Of a DNA stretch of 64,000 bases, positions 48,104-60,528 are shown in pieces. The stretch's first letter is position 1; each line of letters opens with the position of its first letter. The notes under the pieces are model-generated. The model was not told where the DNA came from. It saw only the letters and a program-made list of their open reading frames with translations, and did no database searches. Position numbers and translations under genes: made by a program. The stretch is from contig NC_052487.1 in the NCBI RefSeq assembly GCF_009730915.1, forward strand, positions 19,696,895 to 19,760,894. The letters run 5' to 3'. The stretch is from Dioscorea cayenensis subsp. rotundata. Lineage: Eukaryota; Streptophyta; Magnoliopsida; Dioscoreales; Dioscoreaceae.

Positions 48104-50371
48104 CATTTTTTTTTTTTCACATTTGTTCTTTCTTTTCGATTTTTTTTCACTTGAGTAGCTTGTGCAGATTTTCGTTTACCTTCTTCGACGGGTTAATTTT
48201 GTTAGAGATCATCGTCAGGGGATATGTCTCAAGTCTCCTGAGTTATACAAAGCCAACAAGTTTGTAACGTACTATATATATATGTATATGTATATTCATT
48301 GCTGCTGTTGATTTTCAAGGTTTATGGAAATAGTTTCAGAGATTGATAATCTAAATTTCAATGCAGTATAATGGAGTAGGATTATTATTGCATGTCATAT
48401 ATGATATGTAAGATGTAATAAATTACCACGGGAATACTTAATATCATACTCGATCTGAATTTATCGGTTTTGAAAAAAACTGACTTGAATCATATTTGTG
48501 AGTCTGGTACTTGATCTGAAATTTTTGCAAATTAATTATTTTTAAATATATATTCTAAATTAATTTTTACTTATTAATTATGAAGTTTAATTTTAAATTT
48601 GCTTTGGATATATTCAATAACTCTTGTGTTTTGTTCTAATTAATTGAATTTATAAACACAACTCATTGATATATATATATACACACACACATTAATTTTG
48701 ATTGAGTACTCTCATAAAATTATTATCAGATTTGAACATAAACTCAAAAACTTGTTTAGATTTTTAAAATACTCAACCTAAACCCGAACTGTTTAAGTTA
48801 ATCAGATTTTTTTAGTTTGGTTTTCCGGGTTTCTTTACCAACCTCGCATCATCCTAATATAAAAATTGGTAATTTTAATATATCTTTTTGTCAAAAATCT
48901 ATTAGAAAAAAATTCACCATTATAATTTAGTTCTTCTTTATATATATATATATATATAAAAGAATATTACAACAAAAAAAAACAATAATAAAAATTTCTG
49001 TTTTTCCAGTACTGTTTCAAATAAATTCAGTGGTCTATGGGAGATTATATCTCTTCCCTTTAGAGTTATATGGAGAATTTATTAGTTCAATTTAGTTTAT
49101 AGAAAATATCTGGATGTGCACGTGACATGATTTTTATCACCTCATATGATATTTAATCAAATTAATAAATTTTTAGGTAGTCAATAACAATATTTTAATG
49201 AGGCGACACTCTCGCTTTTATAAAAAACATGGACGGGTTATGTAAATATTGAAAAAAAAAAATTAAAAAAAAAATAAGTATCATAAATAATTTACAAATT
49301 CGTTAATTGACCAAGAAAAAAAGTAAAAGCAGCTTTTGGATGTGGGTCTTCCCAATCTGGAACTCATGTTGGGAATTATGCAATCCGTGAAGACACAGTC
49401 ATAAGGAGGGTTGTACTGTAAAACTCAGAAGACTGACAGGTGCCCTTCCGTAGTACCGGATCTGGGCTCACTGCCACCGTACTTACGTCCCCAGAACCGG
49501 CAGTGTCCGGTTGCTTTCTCCTCTGCTATCACCCAACAGCTCCAGTAGCATCTCAAATAAACTACAAATAAATATCTAATTAATTCCAAATCAATTATTT
49601 ATTTTTATTATTTTATTAATTTCAGACCCTAATTTTTTTTTTTATATATATTTTCATCCAAAGAGTATAGCGAGCAATAAAAAATAATAGCTAATAGGCA
49701 GACTTCTATCACTGAAATTATTTTTTTTATAACTTACAAAAGAATTCGATTCAAAATCACTTTATAAATGATTCAAATTTCTACTGGTTTAGCTCAATAT
49801 GATTACTCCCCCTAAAATTTTGAGGATGAGAAAACTTAATTTTTAATTTTGTTTTTATTAATCCAAAGAGTAGAATAATGTATAAAAACTCTCTAAATAA
49901 TAGACCTCTACCACTGGATTTTTTTTATTTAAAAAATAATTCAAATATGAAATCACTTGCTTAAGCAACCTAAACCTCTACTGATTTGACCAAATCTCCG
50001 TTTATTACCACAAAATTTTGAGAATGAGAAACCTCGATTTTTTTTTTTAAACTAAGTTTAAACATAATTTCTCTCTCTTATCATAGCTGAATAATTGCTT
50101 GATATAGTCAAATATCATGTTGGATCTCATGATAATATCATATAATTGATATTTCTGATACATTACAAAATCTACATTTAATAATAAAAGTATTGTTCAT
50201 AAACAATGTATATAATATTGTATTTATGTGGGGAGTTTATTTCTTATTTTTAATATGTTATATATTTATATTATTTAATATTTTATATTAAAATGTACAA
50301 TTATGCTAGTTAATTTTGATTAAACATATCTAATCACATCAAAATCCAAATCTAAATATGGGATTAGGTAT

Positions 50372-50412
<41 letters not shown>

Positions 50413-50620
50413 GAAAAATGAGGTTGCATGATTAAAGCATTGGAATTGTGGTGGTCCATGATCTAAAAACAAAATGATGACTTCTGTCACAAAAACTCAC
50501 AAGCTCTATGTCTTGTTGTTGGTACCCTTTCATGCAAGTGCTCGTCTGAATCCAATGTTACATGACTTGATAGATCCTCTCAATCCATCTCCACACCATT
50601 TTCTTATCATTATCACATTT

Positions 50621-50621
<1 letters not shown>

Positions 50622-50662
<41 letters not shown>
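50622..50662. repeat. (AAT)n microsatellite
   Basis: An uninterrupted trinucleotide run of about 40 bases. It creates a poly-Ile frame that is not a gene. Confidence 0.9.
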
Positions 50663-50664
<2 letters not shown>

Positions 50665-51034
50665 TGGCTTCGAGTTTAAATGATTGTTAAAACCGAGTTG
50701 GAAGATATCTATCGCTTTTGTAAGAGCATTAGTATTTTGTACATACCAGTTTGGAGCTCGTGGTTATTGAAAAACAGATAGATCAAAAACTAGATATCTA
50801 GAGTTTATAAAATATTATCTATATATAAAAGTAGACTGTAAATTTATGTAATGTCAATATGATCAGAATATATATATATTTAAGTTAAAAATATTATATA
50901 TATGTATATAATGCATTTTCATAGAATAGGTTAATTATTTCAATTTTGCTTTTAAAATCAAGAATCATATGTAATTTTAAAAATTTAATATTCTAAACAA
51001 TAAATTTGCCAAGCATATACTAAATAATAACTTT

Positions 51035-51175
51035 TGAAGGTGAGTCACCTATAATAGTCTACAGGTTTAAGACATAATATCTGACTTTTATGCCGGAGGT
51101 CGAGGGTTAGACTCTCTCTCAATGCATGATTGAGGTATAATAAATCATATGTATATTTGGGGTAGTTTATCTGCA
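51035..51175 (+). repeat. Possible tRNA-derived SINE fragment
   Basis: 'TTTATGCCGGAGGTCGAGGG' followed by 'TTAGACTCTCTC' (about 51092-51121) resembles the B-box region of plant tRNA-derived SINEs, with one substitution in the GGTTCGA core. The preceding 'GTTTAAGACATAATATCTGAC' is also SINE-like. The A box and tail are not clear. Confidence 0.35.
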
Positions 51176-51315
51176 TTATTTAAAAAGTTAATAAAACAAA
51201 ATAAACTTTTTAGTTTTAAGGTGAGATTAAAAACATGTAAATAAATAAATTAACAAGAAGTGTGCAATCTTGTTTGTGTGAATTTTCCCATTCTTGCAAA
51301 ATCAAGCACACTTGA

Positions 51316-51348
<33 letters not shown>

Positions 51349-52098
51349 AGAGATGGCAACAATAAGAAGCAGCTTTGTTGAATTGAAGTCTCTTTAGTAC
51401 TTTTATCAGAAGAGAGAATGAAATGATAGCATTCATTTCTTGAATGTTAGAGCCTTAAATGGGAAAAACAAAAGAGAATGTTTTATAAGAGATAAAAAAA
51501 ATAAATAAGTAAATGAGAGAGAGGGAGAGAGAGTGAAAGAGGAAAAGAGAGGTATAAAGAGAAGGCCATTGTTTGGAATCTCCAGCAAACCCAGAGCTCA
51601 CCAAACAGAACCACCAGTGACCCTTGTCCCCCCTTCAGTACTGCACTTTGAATCATTGAATCATGGCTTCAATTAAAACAATGAATCACTTGAAAGGACT
51701 TGGATTCATTTCTTGTTCTTTCTTCTTTTTTTTTTGTTAACACACATTTCACAAGCATAATGGGGCCATATAATATATGCATTAATTACTGTTTCTTTTT
51801 CTTTTTCTTTTTTCTGCTGAAACTGCAGTTGTTGCTGTTCAACTCTGTCATCATCTTTCCTTTTCTTTTCTTTTAATTCTGTTCATTTTCAAATAAGTGT
51901 TTTTTTTTTCATGGAATTAATAGAACTAGAATCATTTGAATTGAATTTCTGCAACGCCAATTCATTGTTTTCAATTTTGCAGAAATTGACTACACATTGA
52001 AACAAGGACAAAGCTGGTCACACATATTCTGTTTGTCATGGTTTCACTTTCATGTTCTCTAAAGATTGATTCTGTGATACATCCAAGCTCTAATAAGT

Positions 52099-52129
<31 letters not shown>

Positions 52130-54397
52130 ATAAACTCCTCCATCCAATGCAAAGGCAAACAATGAAACAAACATCCACTTTCATCACCAAAAAAAATAAA
52201 TAATAATTAATTTAAAAACATGGTTTTACACTCAAGTTTAGAGCATTTCTTGGGAACAAGTACTGAAATGTCTCACAATGACCAAGAGAACAAGTCACTA
52301 GAACAAATCCAAAACCATGCAAACTTGTTAATTAATTAATCAATAATTTAAAGTTAAAAGTTTAATTTAAAATAGGATTTGATGAGCTGGGAAAGCATGT
52401 TAAGATTAAGCAATTATGAAGCATTAGCATTAAGTATTAATATAAGTAGAGAAAGGAACAAGATAATGACAAAGAAGAGCTTAAAAGTAGTGAGAAAAAG
52501 GGCCCCATGGATTCCATAAGAGACCCTAAAAAGCTGCAAGCTCACGGGACTTGAATATATTTTTGCTAAACTTGAAAGCATGGTTTACAATTTTTATATG
52601 CCATCATTGTCTTCTTTCTCACTAATATAATCTTACCTAGAGAAAGGAATCAATCAACAAGAAAAACACTTGCACATACATTATTGAATGTCAAATCCAA
52701 GAATTCCCCATTTTATTTCTAATGTACTTTCTAATTTTATTATATATATATATATTGATAATGTAGACAAACAACAACACACTCACATTATCTATATTTT
52801 AACCATATATTAAAAAAAAATTGAACCTGAGAATAAAAACAAATATGTTGATGTATTAACTCTATTATTGTACATTTATCTAATTTATTTTAAATAATTA
52901 TTACCAATTTGTTAAAAATTGAATCATCAGTCCATAAGAGAAGTAAATGTCTTAATCGCTTTGTTGTTGCGGGTGGCAATTTTATTATATTTCATTTGCT
53001 TAGGTAATTCTTATGTTAGTGTTGAATCATAGAAGTTCTCATAATTAAATATATTAGAGTATTATCTTATATAGTTTCTGGATGTATTAATAGGCCTTTA
53101 GTGTAAGATGAAAACACTACTCATATTATTATTGAGTCACATCCAGAATTTATTATCATTAGATATATTGATGTATTAATTAGCATCTTAGCTTTGATAT
53201 ATAAGAATATCTTGTCTGTTTTTCCATATGTAATTATACTTTAATTTATTTTGAAAAACATCATGTACATCATCACTACTAGAATCTCTATCTATCTACA
53301 TGTTCATCCCAGCTTCATTCAATTGTTTTTTTATATATGCTCCATGTTGTATTTTTCAGTTATTTTATTATATTTTTTTTATTAATAAATCTACTTTATT
53401 AGAAAAAAATAAAAAATAAACTGTGATGCCAAGGTAAGTAATGTTAAAGTGAGAATTTTCCTAATAACAGATGTATTAGTTTAAAAAAATTATTTAATAT
53501 ATTAGCACTCACACATATTAAATTATACTTTGAGTGGATACCAAGATATTAAAAAATAATAATAATAAAAAAATATCAAGTTAAAAAATGGAAAGACAAA
53601 AGCATGCAAGAAGAAATCAATCAATTGACCAATCATGATAATGTAAATGGTGAAAAGGTAGTAGATATTCACATCCTTTTTACCACCACCACCACAACAC
53701 TACAACCACAATATATATTTCCTCCTCCTCCTCCTCCCAATGTGAATAATATAAATCAAGAGCCCATCATACCCTCCTTTTCAATCCCTCACTTTCTCAC
53801 TTTTGTGGAAGAAGAAAGCAAACACCAAAACCCTAATTTAATACCTCCCTCAAAAAGCCATCTTAAGTGCATGTATTTAATACTTTTCTTTTATAATACT
53901 TTGCTGTCTTGACTAGTTAGTTGACTCCATGCAAACACAGTCCCATTGGTAACAAGTTAAAAATATTAAAAAATAATTAAGTAAATAAATATATAAATTG
54001 CAAAGAGAGAGAGAGATAGAAAGAGGTAAAGGAATTTCTAGATATGCGTAGGGAACAAAGGAAAAGACAGAAAGTGCAACGTCAGTGTTGGGTTGTACTG
54101 TGTGGGCAATGAGAGAGAGAGAAGGTGAAATGGGTGGATGGTTATACACTTGGCTTACCCTTCTTCTCATCCACATAGACCCTCTCTCTCTCTCACTCTT
54201 TCTCTTTCTTTCTTCATATTGCATTTCTTGTTATCTTCTCCATAGCTTTGGTATTCATTTGAGGATTACTTTATAAGAACTTTTGATTTTTATTTGTTCA
54301 TTATTATGAGTAACCAAAACTCTTAGTTTCTTGTGAGTACTTGCTTGGATTCTTTTGTTCTTATGAGCAAAAGAAAGATTTTGTTTTTGTTTCCTTT

Positions 54398-54439
54398 CTT
54401 CTTCTTCTTCTTCTTCTTCTTCTTCTTCTTCTTCTTCTT
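54398..54439 (+). repeat. (TTC)n tract in the leader of the IDD gene
   Basis: About fourteen TTC/TCT triplets, 150 bases before the ATG. Pyrimidine tracts are common in plant 5' leaders. Confidence 0.85.
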
Positions 54440-54590
54440 GTAGTTATTGTTTTTATGTCTTTCTTTGTGGAGTATTTGAGGGATGCTTAAGGCAAGATGC
54501 ATGTAAGGATTTTGTTTTAGATGATTTGAGGTTGTTATATAGATCTAGACAAATTTTGTTATATATTTCAAGTTTTTTTTGGTGAGAAAG

Positions 54591-55264
54591 ATGATGAAAG
54601 GGTTCATAATTCAGCAAAACCAAGTCGAGGAAAACATGTCTAATCTCACTTCTGCATCTGGTGAAGCTAGTAATTCTTCAAACCAGCAACAGTCTTCTTT
54701 TGTCTCTCCAAATCCAAACCCTGCCAAGAAGAAGAGAAGTCTTCCAGGAAACCCAGGTTTTGTTTTTCTTCTTTTTGTTTTGTTCTTGATGTTCAATTTA
54801 ATTTTTGTTTGTTTGTTTGTTTTTTTTTTGTTTGGTAATGGTTATTTGTGTTTTGGATTTTGGATCTTAGACCCAGATGCAGAAGTGATAGCTTTGTCAC
54901 CAAAGACACTAATGGCAACAAACCGGTTTGTGTGTGAGATCTGCAACAAAGGGTTTCAAAGAGACCAAAACCTGCAACTTCACAGAAGAGGCCACAACTT
55001 GCCATGGAAACTTAAGCAAAGAACAAGTAAGGAAGTGAGGAAGAAGGTGTATATATGTCCAGAAGTCTCATGTGTGCACCATGATCCCTCTAGAGCACTA
55101 GGAGACCTCACAGGTATCAAGAAACATTTTAGTAGAAAACATGGTGAGAAGAAGTGGAAGTGTGAGAAGTGCTCTAAGAAGTATGCTGTTCAATCTGATT
55201 GGAAAGCTCATTCTAAAATCTGTGGCACTAGAGAATATAGATGTGATTGTGGCACTCTCTTCTC

Positions 55265-55295
<31 letters not shown>

Positions 55296-56272
55296 TTTAT
55301 AAATATCTTCATGTTTTTGTTCATAAATATCATCAGCATCATCAACTTCTCAAGGTGTTGTTTCTGTGGTTAATTTGCAGGAGAGATAGTTTTATAACAC
55401 ACAGAGCATTTTGTGATGCATTGGCTGAAGAGAGTGCAAGATCAATCACTGGTGTTAATCCTATGATTAATCACAATCATCCTCATCATCCTCATCATCA
55501 ACTTCTCTTCTCTAACAACAACTTGATGAGCATCAGCAGCCATGAAACACAAGAGCTGACACTGAAAAGAGAAAGAGAGCAACAGCATTTGATGAACATG
55601 AGAGGAGACATAACTCCATGGCTAGGAGGACAACATCAACAACAACAACATCAACAACAACAGCAACAGCAAGAGTACTCACATGAGAATCAAAGCCAAA
55701 ACCAAGGTCAAGTGTCACTCCAAACTTCTTACCAAACTTCAGTACCATCTCCACACATGTCTGCCACTGCATTGCTCCAAAAAGCAGCTCAAATGGGTGC
55801 AACCATGAGTAGGCCTTCAATTCATGGTCAAATGGCTGCTTCTTCTTCTACTAGTACAACTACTACTTCAACTTTATTTGGTCTTGGTTTATCTTCAAAT
55901 CAAGGAAATGGTGGAAGTAGTGGGGGAACTACACTACTTCAAGAGATGATGTTGAATCCTATTGCTCAAGCTTCTGGTTTTGATGGTTCATTTGAGGATG
56001 CATTTGGAGGGTTTCTTGTGACCAAGAAAGAAGAGAAGAAGAGGAATGAGGAAGTTGTAGGGGTAGTAGGACTAGGACTAGGAGGAGGAGGAGGTGGTGG
56101 TGTTGTTGGGACTAATGAAGGGTTGACTAGAGACTTTTTGGGACTTAGAGGGAGAGCATTGTCACAAAGGGACATTCTTAACATGGCAGGGTTGGACTCT
56201 TGCATGAGTTCTTCTTCTTATGAACATCATCACCATCATCCTCATCCTCAACCTCATCCTCATCATCCATGA
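54591..56272 (+). CDS. INDETERMINATE-domain (IDD) C2H2 zinc-finger transcription factor (three exons)
   Basis: Exons 54591-54756, 54871-55267 and 55381-56272 join in frame to 484 residues. After 'KKKRSLPGNP' (basic motif) comes the ID domain: C2H2 finger 1 at residues 77-97 ('CEICNKGFQRDQNLQLHRRGH'-type), finger 2 at about 118-146, and two C2HC fingers from 153 on ('CEKCSKKYAVQSDWKAHSKIC', 'CDCGTLFSRRDSFITH'). The intron inside the last finger at 'FSR|RD' is a family hallmark. The tail has Gln, Ser/Thr and Gly runs, the conserved 'SATALLQKAAQMG' and 'TRDFLGLRG' motifs that contact co-regulators, and a His/Pro-rich end. IDD proteins bind DNA in the nucleus and often partner GRAS factors such as SCARECROW, SHORT-ROOT and DELLA. 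ATG 54591 is followed at once by a second ATG. The gene is intact. Confidence 0.95.
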
Positions 56273-58656
56273 AAGACAGTGAGTGTTTGAGAAGGTAAGG
56301 AAAAATATTTACTTTGCTCACTCACTAGTGATGTCTTTATTTAATTTTGTGGTAATTAAGAGGTTGCTATTGCACTCTTAAAAGTATTCCTCCTTAATTT
56401 TCTTCTATGTTGATTTTCATCTATCTTGTTTAATTAATTACTGTTGTAAGTTCTTTATGTGTATTATGTTTGTAATAAAGAGCATGCAAATTAATAATTA
56501 ATAATGCAAGAAAATGGGTGCAAACAAACTTGAACCTTGAGGATCACACATATATTGGCTACTAAATGAAAAAGGCTATCAATCATTTGAGGAGCTTTTG
56601 TTTGCTCTTTTTGTGAGAATCATTGGAGTTCAATGTGATATCATGGTGTTTTGTTTTTGTGTGTGTTTATATATATATAGTCCAAATTATATGGACACAG
56701 AGTTGCAGACTTTTCAGTGATTCAGACATGAGAGAAACAAGCTCTAAATTTAAACCAAGGGATTTAGAAGTGTGGTAAGATTGTTAAGGAAAAAGTTCCC
56801 CTTTCTTTATATTTATATATATATATATAGTCTTTAGAAATGGATGAAGCAATAGAGATAAGAATTTTGAAAAAATGGCACAACAAATGAAATGGATTTT
56901 ATTTTTTATTTTTTGACTTAAATATATATAAAACTAGTGTGTTCATTTAGTACCTAAGGAAATATATACATGAGTGAACTTGTATATGTAGAAACTAATA
57001 TAAAACGAAGCCTAACCAACTATTTATATATATAATTTTTTTTTAAATTATTTTTTTTAAAGATAAATGAAAGATAAGGGTAATATATGATGGTGCTTCT
57101 TCAAATATTTTGAGGACCTTCATTTGGAATTTTTGCTTATGATATTACACCAGATCATTAAGAACTATATATGTCGATGTTTATCTTATGCTTCTATGTT
57201 GTATCAAGCTAGTCTTTATATAAGACTGTTACTTTATATGTTTGAATCTTAATATAATATAAGTGGCATAATTTTTTTATATTACAATATGTGCTTATAT
57301 TTAGTATAATTAACTTATTTCATATTTTCTATTTAATATATTATAGGAGTAAATGTTTTCCCCATTCTTAGTAGTATGTAACTCAGCACACAATGGGATT
57401 TCAGGCAGATGTTTTTTTAGTCTTTAATACTGCAAAAAAAAAAAAATTTGGAAAAAAAATACACATTGGTAATGATCTCTTAATCTATTAATATTGAATT
57501 TTCTGTGTAAAATATTCTGTGTCATTGTCAAAATATGCTCAAACCTCAGTCTATATAGGATGCAAGCATGAAAACACAAACGAATTTTAATTAATATATT
57601 AATGTCACACTGTGCACATCTCAACACACTTCCTATCCACGTTTTATAAATAAAAAATAAATAAATAACATATTGTGTAACCGTTGCATAACCTACAAAA
57701 TCAGCATGCATCTAACTATTATTTTACTTTTTCACTTCCAAATAACGAATATTAAAAAACATAAATTCAGCATTTCATATATATATATATATATAATACT
57801 CTTGCTGTGTAGAATTATCCAAAAATGAACTTTTTTTAAGAGGAAACAAGAAGATTTAACAACAACAAGAAGAAGAAGCTAAGTGAGTGGATGGTGGTGA
57901 GAACGTATGCATGATAAATGACAAAAGTGCTTTTCTGAGTCAAAACATGAGAAACATGAAGACATGCATTGAAAATAGAAAAGTTACATATAATATATAT
58001 ATAAAGACACACTGAGAAGGGTTGCATTGCAGATTTGCAGTAGTGTGTTTCTTCTATTCTTTTGAGCATATATATATATATATATATATGTTCCTTGTCT
58101 GAATGGTAATAAGGTGAGTTAATGACTTAATTGTATATAGGGTATGAAATTAAGAAGCAGGTATATATCATGAGAAGGGTTTTGGCAGTTTTGCACACCA
58201 CCATGCATGATTCCCAATATTGCTACCACATTCTTTTTCCCTCACATTCTATTTAAAATTTGGTGATGATGTTTTTCATTTTTGTATATTGTGGTCATCT
58301 CGTGATCCAAACATTGAGAAAGAGGGAAAAGCGAAGGTGAAATGGCATGTGATGTGTCTTGTATATTGTGCTTTTCCCTTTGCCCGTTGACATAGAGCAT
58401 ACCCCTTGCTAGATGCTAATTGTATATATATATATATATATATGTATGTATATTAAATATAGATAAGCTATGTGTAGATGGTCACACACTAGGAATTGAG
58501 TTTTACAACACATATGCTATTTATATATATATTGTTTAAATATAGACAAGCTATATGTTAAAGATAATCACACATGAAGAACTGAGTTTTACAACACATG
58601 TACTCTTTATATATATATATATATATAATTTAAATATAGACAAGCCATATGTCAGG
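56273..58656. other. AT-rich intergenic sequence ending in tandem repeats
   Basis: No gene was recognised. There are (TA)n runs at about 57778-57796, 58068-58090 and 58424-58442, and a tandem repeat from 58453 that is cut by the LTR. Confidence 0.6.
58453..58656 (+). repeat. Tandem repeat of about 83-94 bp, third copy cut by the LTR
   Basis: Units begin 'TTAAATATAGA(T/C)AAGC' at 58453, 58536 and 58630. The first two share 'TCACACA', 'GAGTTTTACAACACAT' and a terminal (TA)n. The third is interrupted after about 27 bases by the retrotransposon. Confidence 0.75.
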
Positions 58657-59371
58657 TGTTACGGGTTCAATTGAGCAAATGGCGCCAATCTGTGACAAAG
58701 GCGGGGAGAAGAATTTTAAAGATCGCCACGTGCTCTGGAGGTCACTGGTTGAGTCGCTTGAGCAACTTTATTCCAGAGACGTAGCAAATGACTTTGAGGC
58801 AACAGAGAAGATGGTTGGGCGACGAAGCGGGCGAGTGAGAAGGGAAAAATCAAAGGTCAAGGGATTCAGTTCACGGAGACAAACTGGTCCTATGGCAGAA
58901 AGGACGAGGCACAACTTACCACTAAGTGGTTACACCTACGTGGACAGGGTCTATATAAACTAAAGAAGAGTGGAGAAGAAGTAAGAAAGAGAGAGAAAGT
59001 TCTAGGCCCGTGTGGAGTCTCTCCGTGGTCCTCTCCCATGATTCCGATCGGGAGGGAAGTGATTCCCAGCTATCTTCCTTTTTCCCTGCCTTTTTATCCG
59101 ATCTATAGCTCGCGGAGCTCGGAATTTCATTTCTTTTCCATTTGAGGATTATTACTTGTTTGTTGAAAAACCCTTGATGTTCTGGTGGTTTGCATCTTTT
59201 CCTGGTAAATGGATGTTATTAGATGCTAATTTGAGAACTATCTGAGGTAATTAGAGTTTTCCTGAATAGAAACTCTTTGAATTTCATTGAGAAGTTGATT
59301 GCTAATTCAATTTGAGATAGATTTCTCTGTTATTGAATTTCCTTGATTAAGTTCTAGGAAAATTCGTTACA
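58657..59371 (+). repeat. 5' LTR of the chromovirus
   Basis: The repeat begins TGTTACGGGTTCAATTGAGC and ends TTACA, giving the usual TG...CA termini. Its first 31 bases are identical to the sequence at 63956, which proves the left boundary. The right boundary rests on the CA end and the primer-binding site that follows. 'TATATAA' near 58952 is a candidate TATA box. Confidence 0.85.
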
Positions 59372-59388
59372 TATTTGGTGCTTTCATT
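59372..59388 (+). other. Primer-binding site region
   Basis: 'TTTGGTGCTTTCATT', starting 2 bases after the LTR, occupies the tRNA-primer position. The matching tRNA was not determined. Confidence 0.6.
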
Positions 59389-60523
59389 ATGGCTGACCAT
59401 ACTCGTCAGAAGGATCTCAATGCCAAGCTTGATTTGATACTCTCTACTATGGATCAAAGGGAGGAAAGATTGTTAATGGCTATGGATCAACGGGATGAGA
59501 AAGTTAAGCAGTTAGAACAAGCTTTACTCACTTTCACAAAGTATTTTGAAAATCAGCAAAATCAGAGTACTGCTAGTACTTCTTCTTTACCTCATCCTCT
59601 ACAGTATGAGTTAATCAGTGAGAATGAACAGAAGGGTACCAAGATCTATCATACCAGATCCGTTAAAGTTGATTTTCCACGGTTTGAAGGAATTGATGTG
59701 CTTAATTGGATATTCAAGGCCGAGCAGTACTTTGATTATTACCGTGTGGAAGAAGGTGAGAAAATACAATTGGCTATTATTCATTTTGATGGCCAAGTAG
59801 TTCCATGGTACCAGATGTTACACAAAACTGGGATGCTAACTTCGTGGCAATCATTGGTCAAGGCATTGGTTCATGATTATGGACCCTCTGTGTATGAATC
59901 TCCAGATTATGCATTGTTCAACCTTTTTCAAGAGGATTCTGTGGCCACTTATTATGCTAGATTCATGGAATTGGCTAATAGAGTAGAGGGAATGTCGCCC
60001 TCTGCATTTTTGTCTCGATTTATCAGTGGGTTGAAACGAGATATTCAACGGGATGTAATTCCTTGGAAACCGGATTCCTTACCAGCAGCAGTCTCATTGG
60101 CAAAGCTTTATGAAGAGAAATATAACCCTTCTAACAAGAATTGGTCCCGGAAAAACTCTTTTTCTCCTGATATCACTCCTTCGCTACATCAAGCAAAGGG
60201 AACACCTCCGCCAATCGAGAGCACCCGGTTCTTCCAAATAGTAGCCACCGGGGCCCACATCGACAAAGATCCTCAAAGACCTATGCAAAGAATCTCCATA
60301 CAGGAAAATAAGCTTTAATGAAATGCAACTGCGCAAAGCTAAAGGCTTATGTTTCAATTGTGATGAGAAGTTTACACCTTCTCATCGATGTGCTAATAGG
60401 AGACTTTTGTTATTACAATGGGATGAAGATTCTACTGAGGAGTCACAGCATGATGGGAATGACTTTGTTGTGGAGTTAGATACTACTTCACAGGCGAGGA
60501 GCAGTCACTTAAACATTCATTAA
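59389..60523 (+). pseudogene. gag of the chromovirus, one frameshift
   Basis: ATG 59389 opens a 309-residue frame with an N-terminal coiled-coil stretch ('MDQREERLLMAMDQRDEKVK'), then the retrotransposon Gag domain ('VKVDFPRFEGIDVLNWIFKAE'). A change of frame at about 60318-60323 leads to a CCHC-like knuckle 'CFNCDEKFTPSHRC'. Gag forms the particle that packages element RNA. The shift separates capsid and knuckle parts. Confidence 0.85.
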
Positions 60524-60528
60524 ATGCC

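Larger units (their letters stand above)
48104..54590. other. AT-rich intergenic region with microsatellites; IDD promoter at the right end
   Basis: No gene is supported in 6.5 kb. It contains (CA)n/(TA)n at about 50373-50412, an (AAT)n run at about 50622-50662, (AAC)n at about 51319-51348 and (TA)n at about 52106-52130. A GC-rich island is at 49365-49550 and a SINE-like segment at about 51035-51175. 53950-54590 is the IDD leader, with (GA)n/(CT)n near 54004 and 54181 and (TTC)n at 54398-54439. The Pro-rich frame 53604-53912 was not accepted. Confidence 0.6.

Noticed and set aside
50474-50683. 69-codon frame with a hydrophobic start, resembling a small secreted peptide
   Set aside because: The C-terminal half is poly-Ile from an (AAT)n microsatellite. 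No cleavage-site logic or known peptide motif was found.
53604-53912. 102-codon frame with Thr and Pro runs
   Set aside because: It is low-complexity, has no domain and sits in the leader region of the IDD gene.
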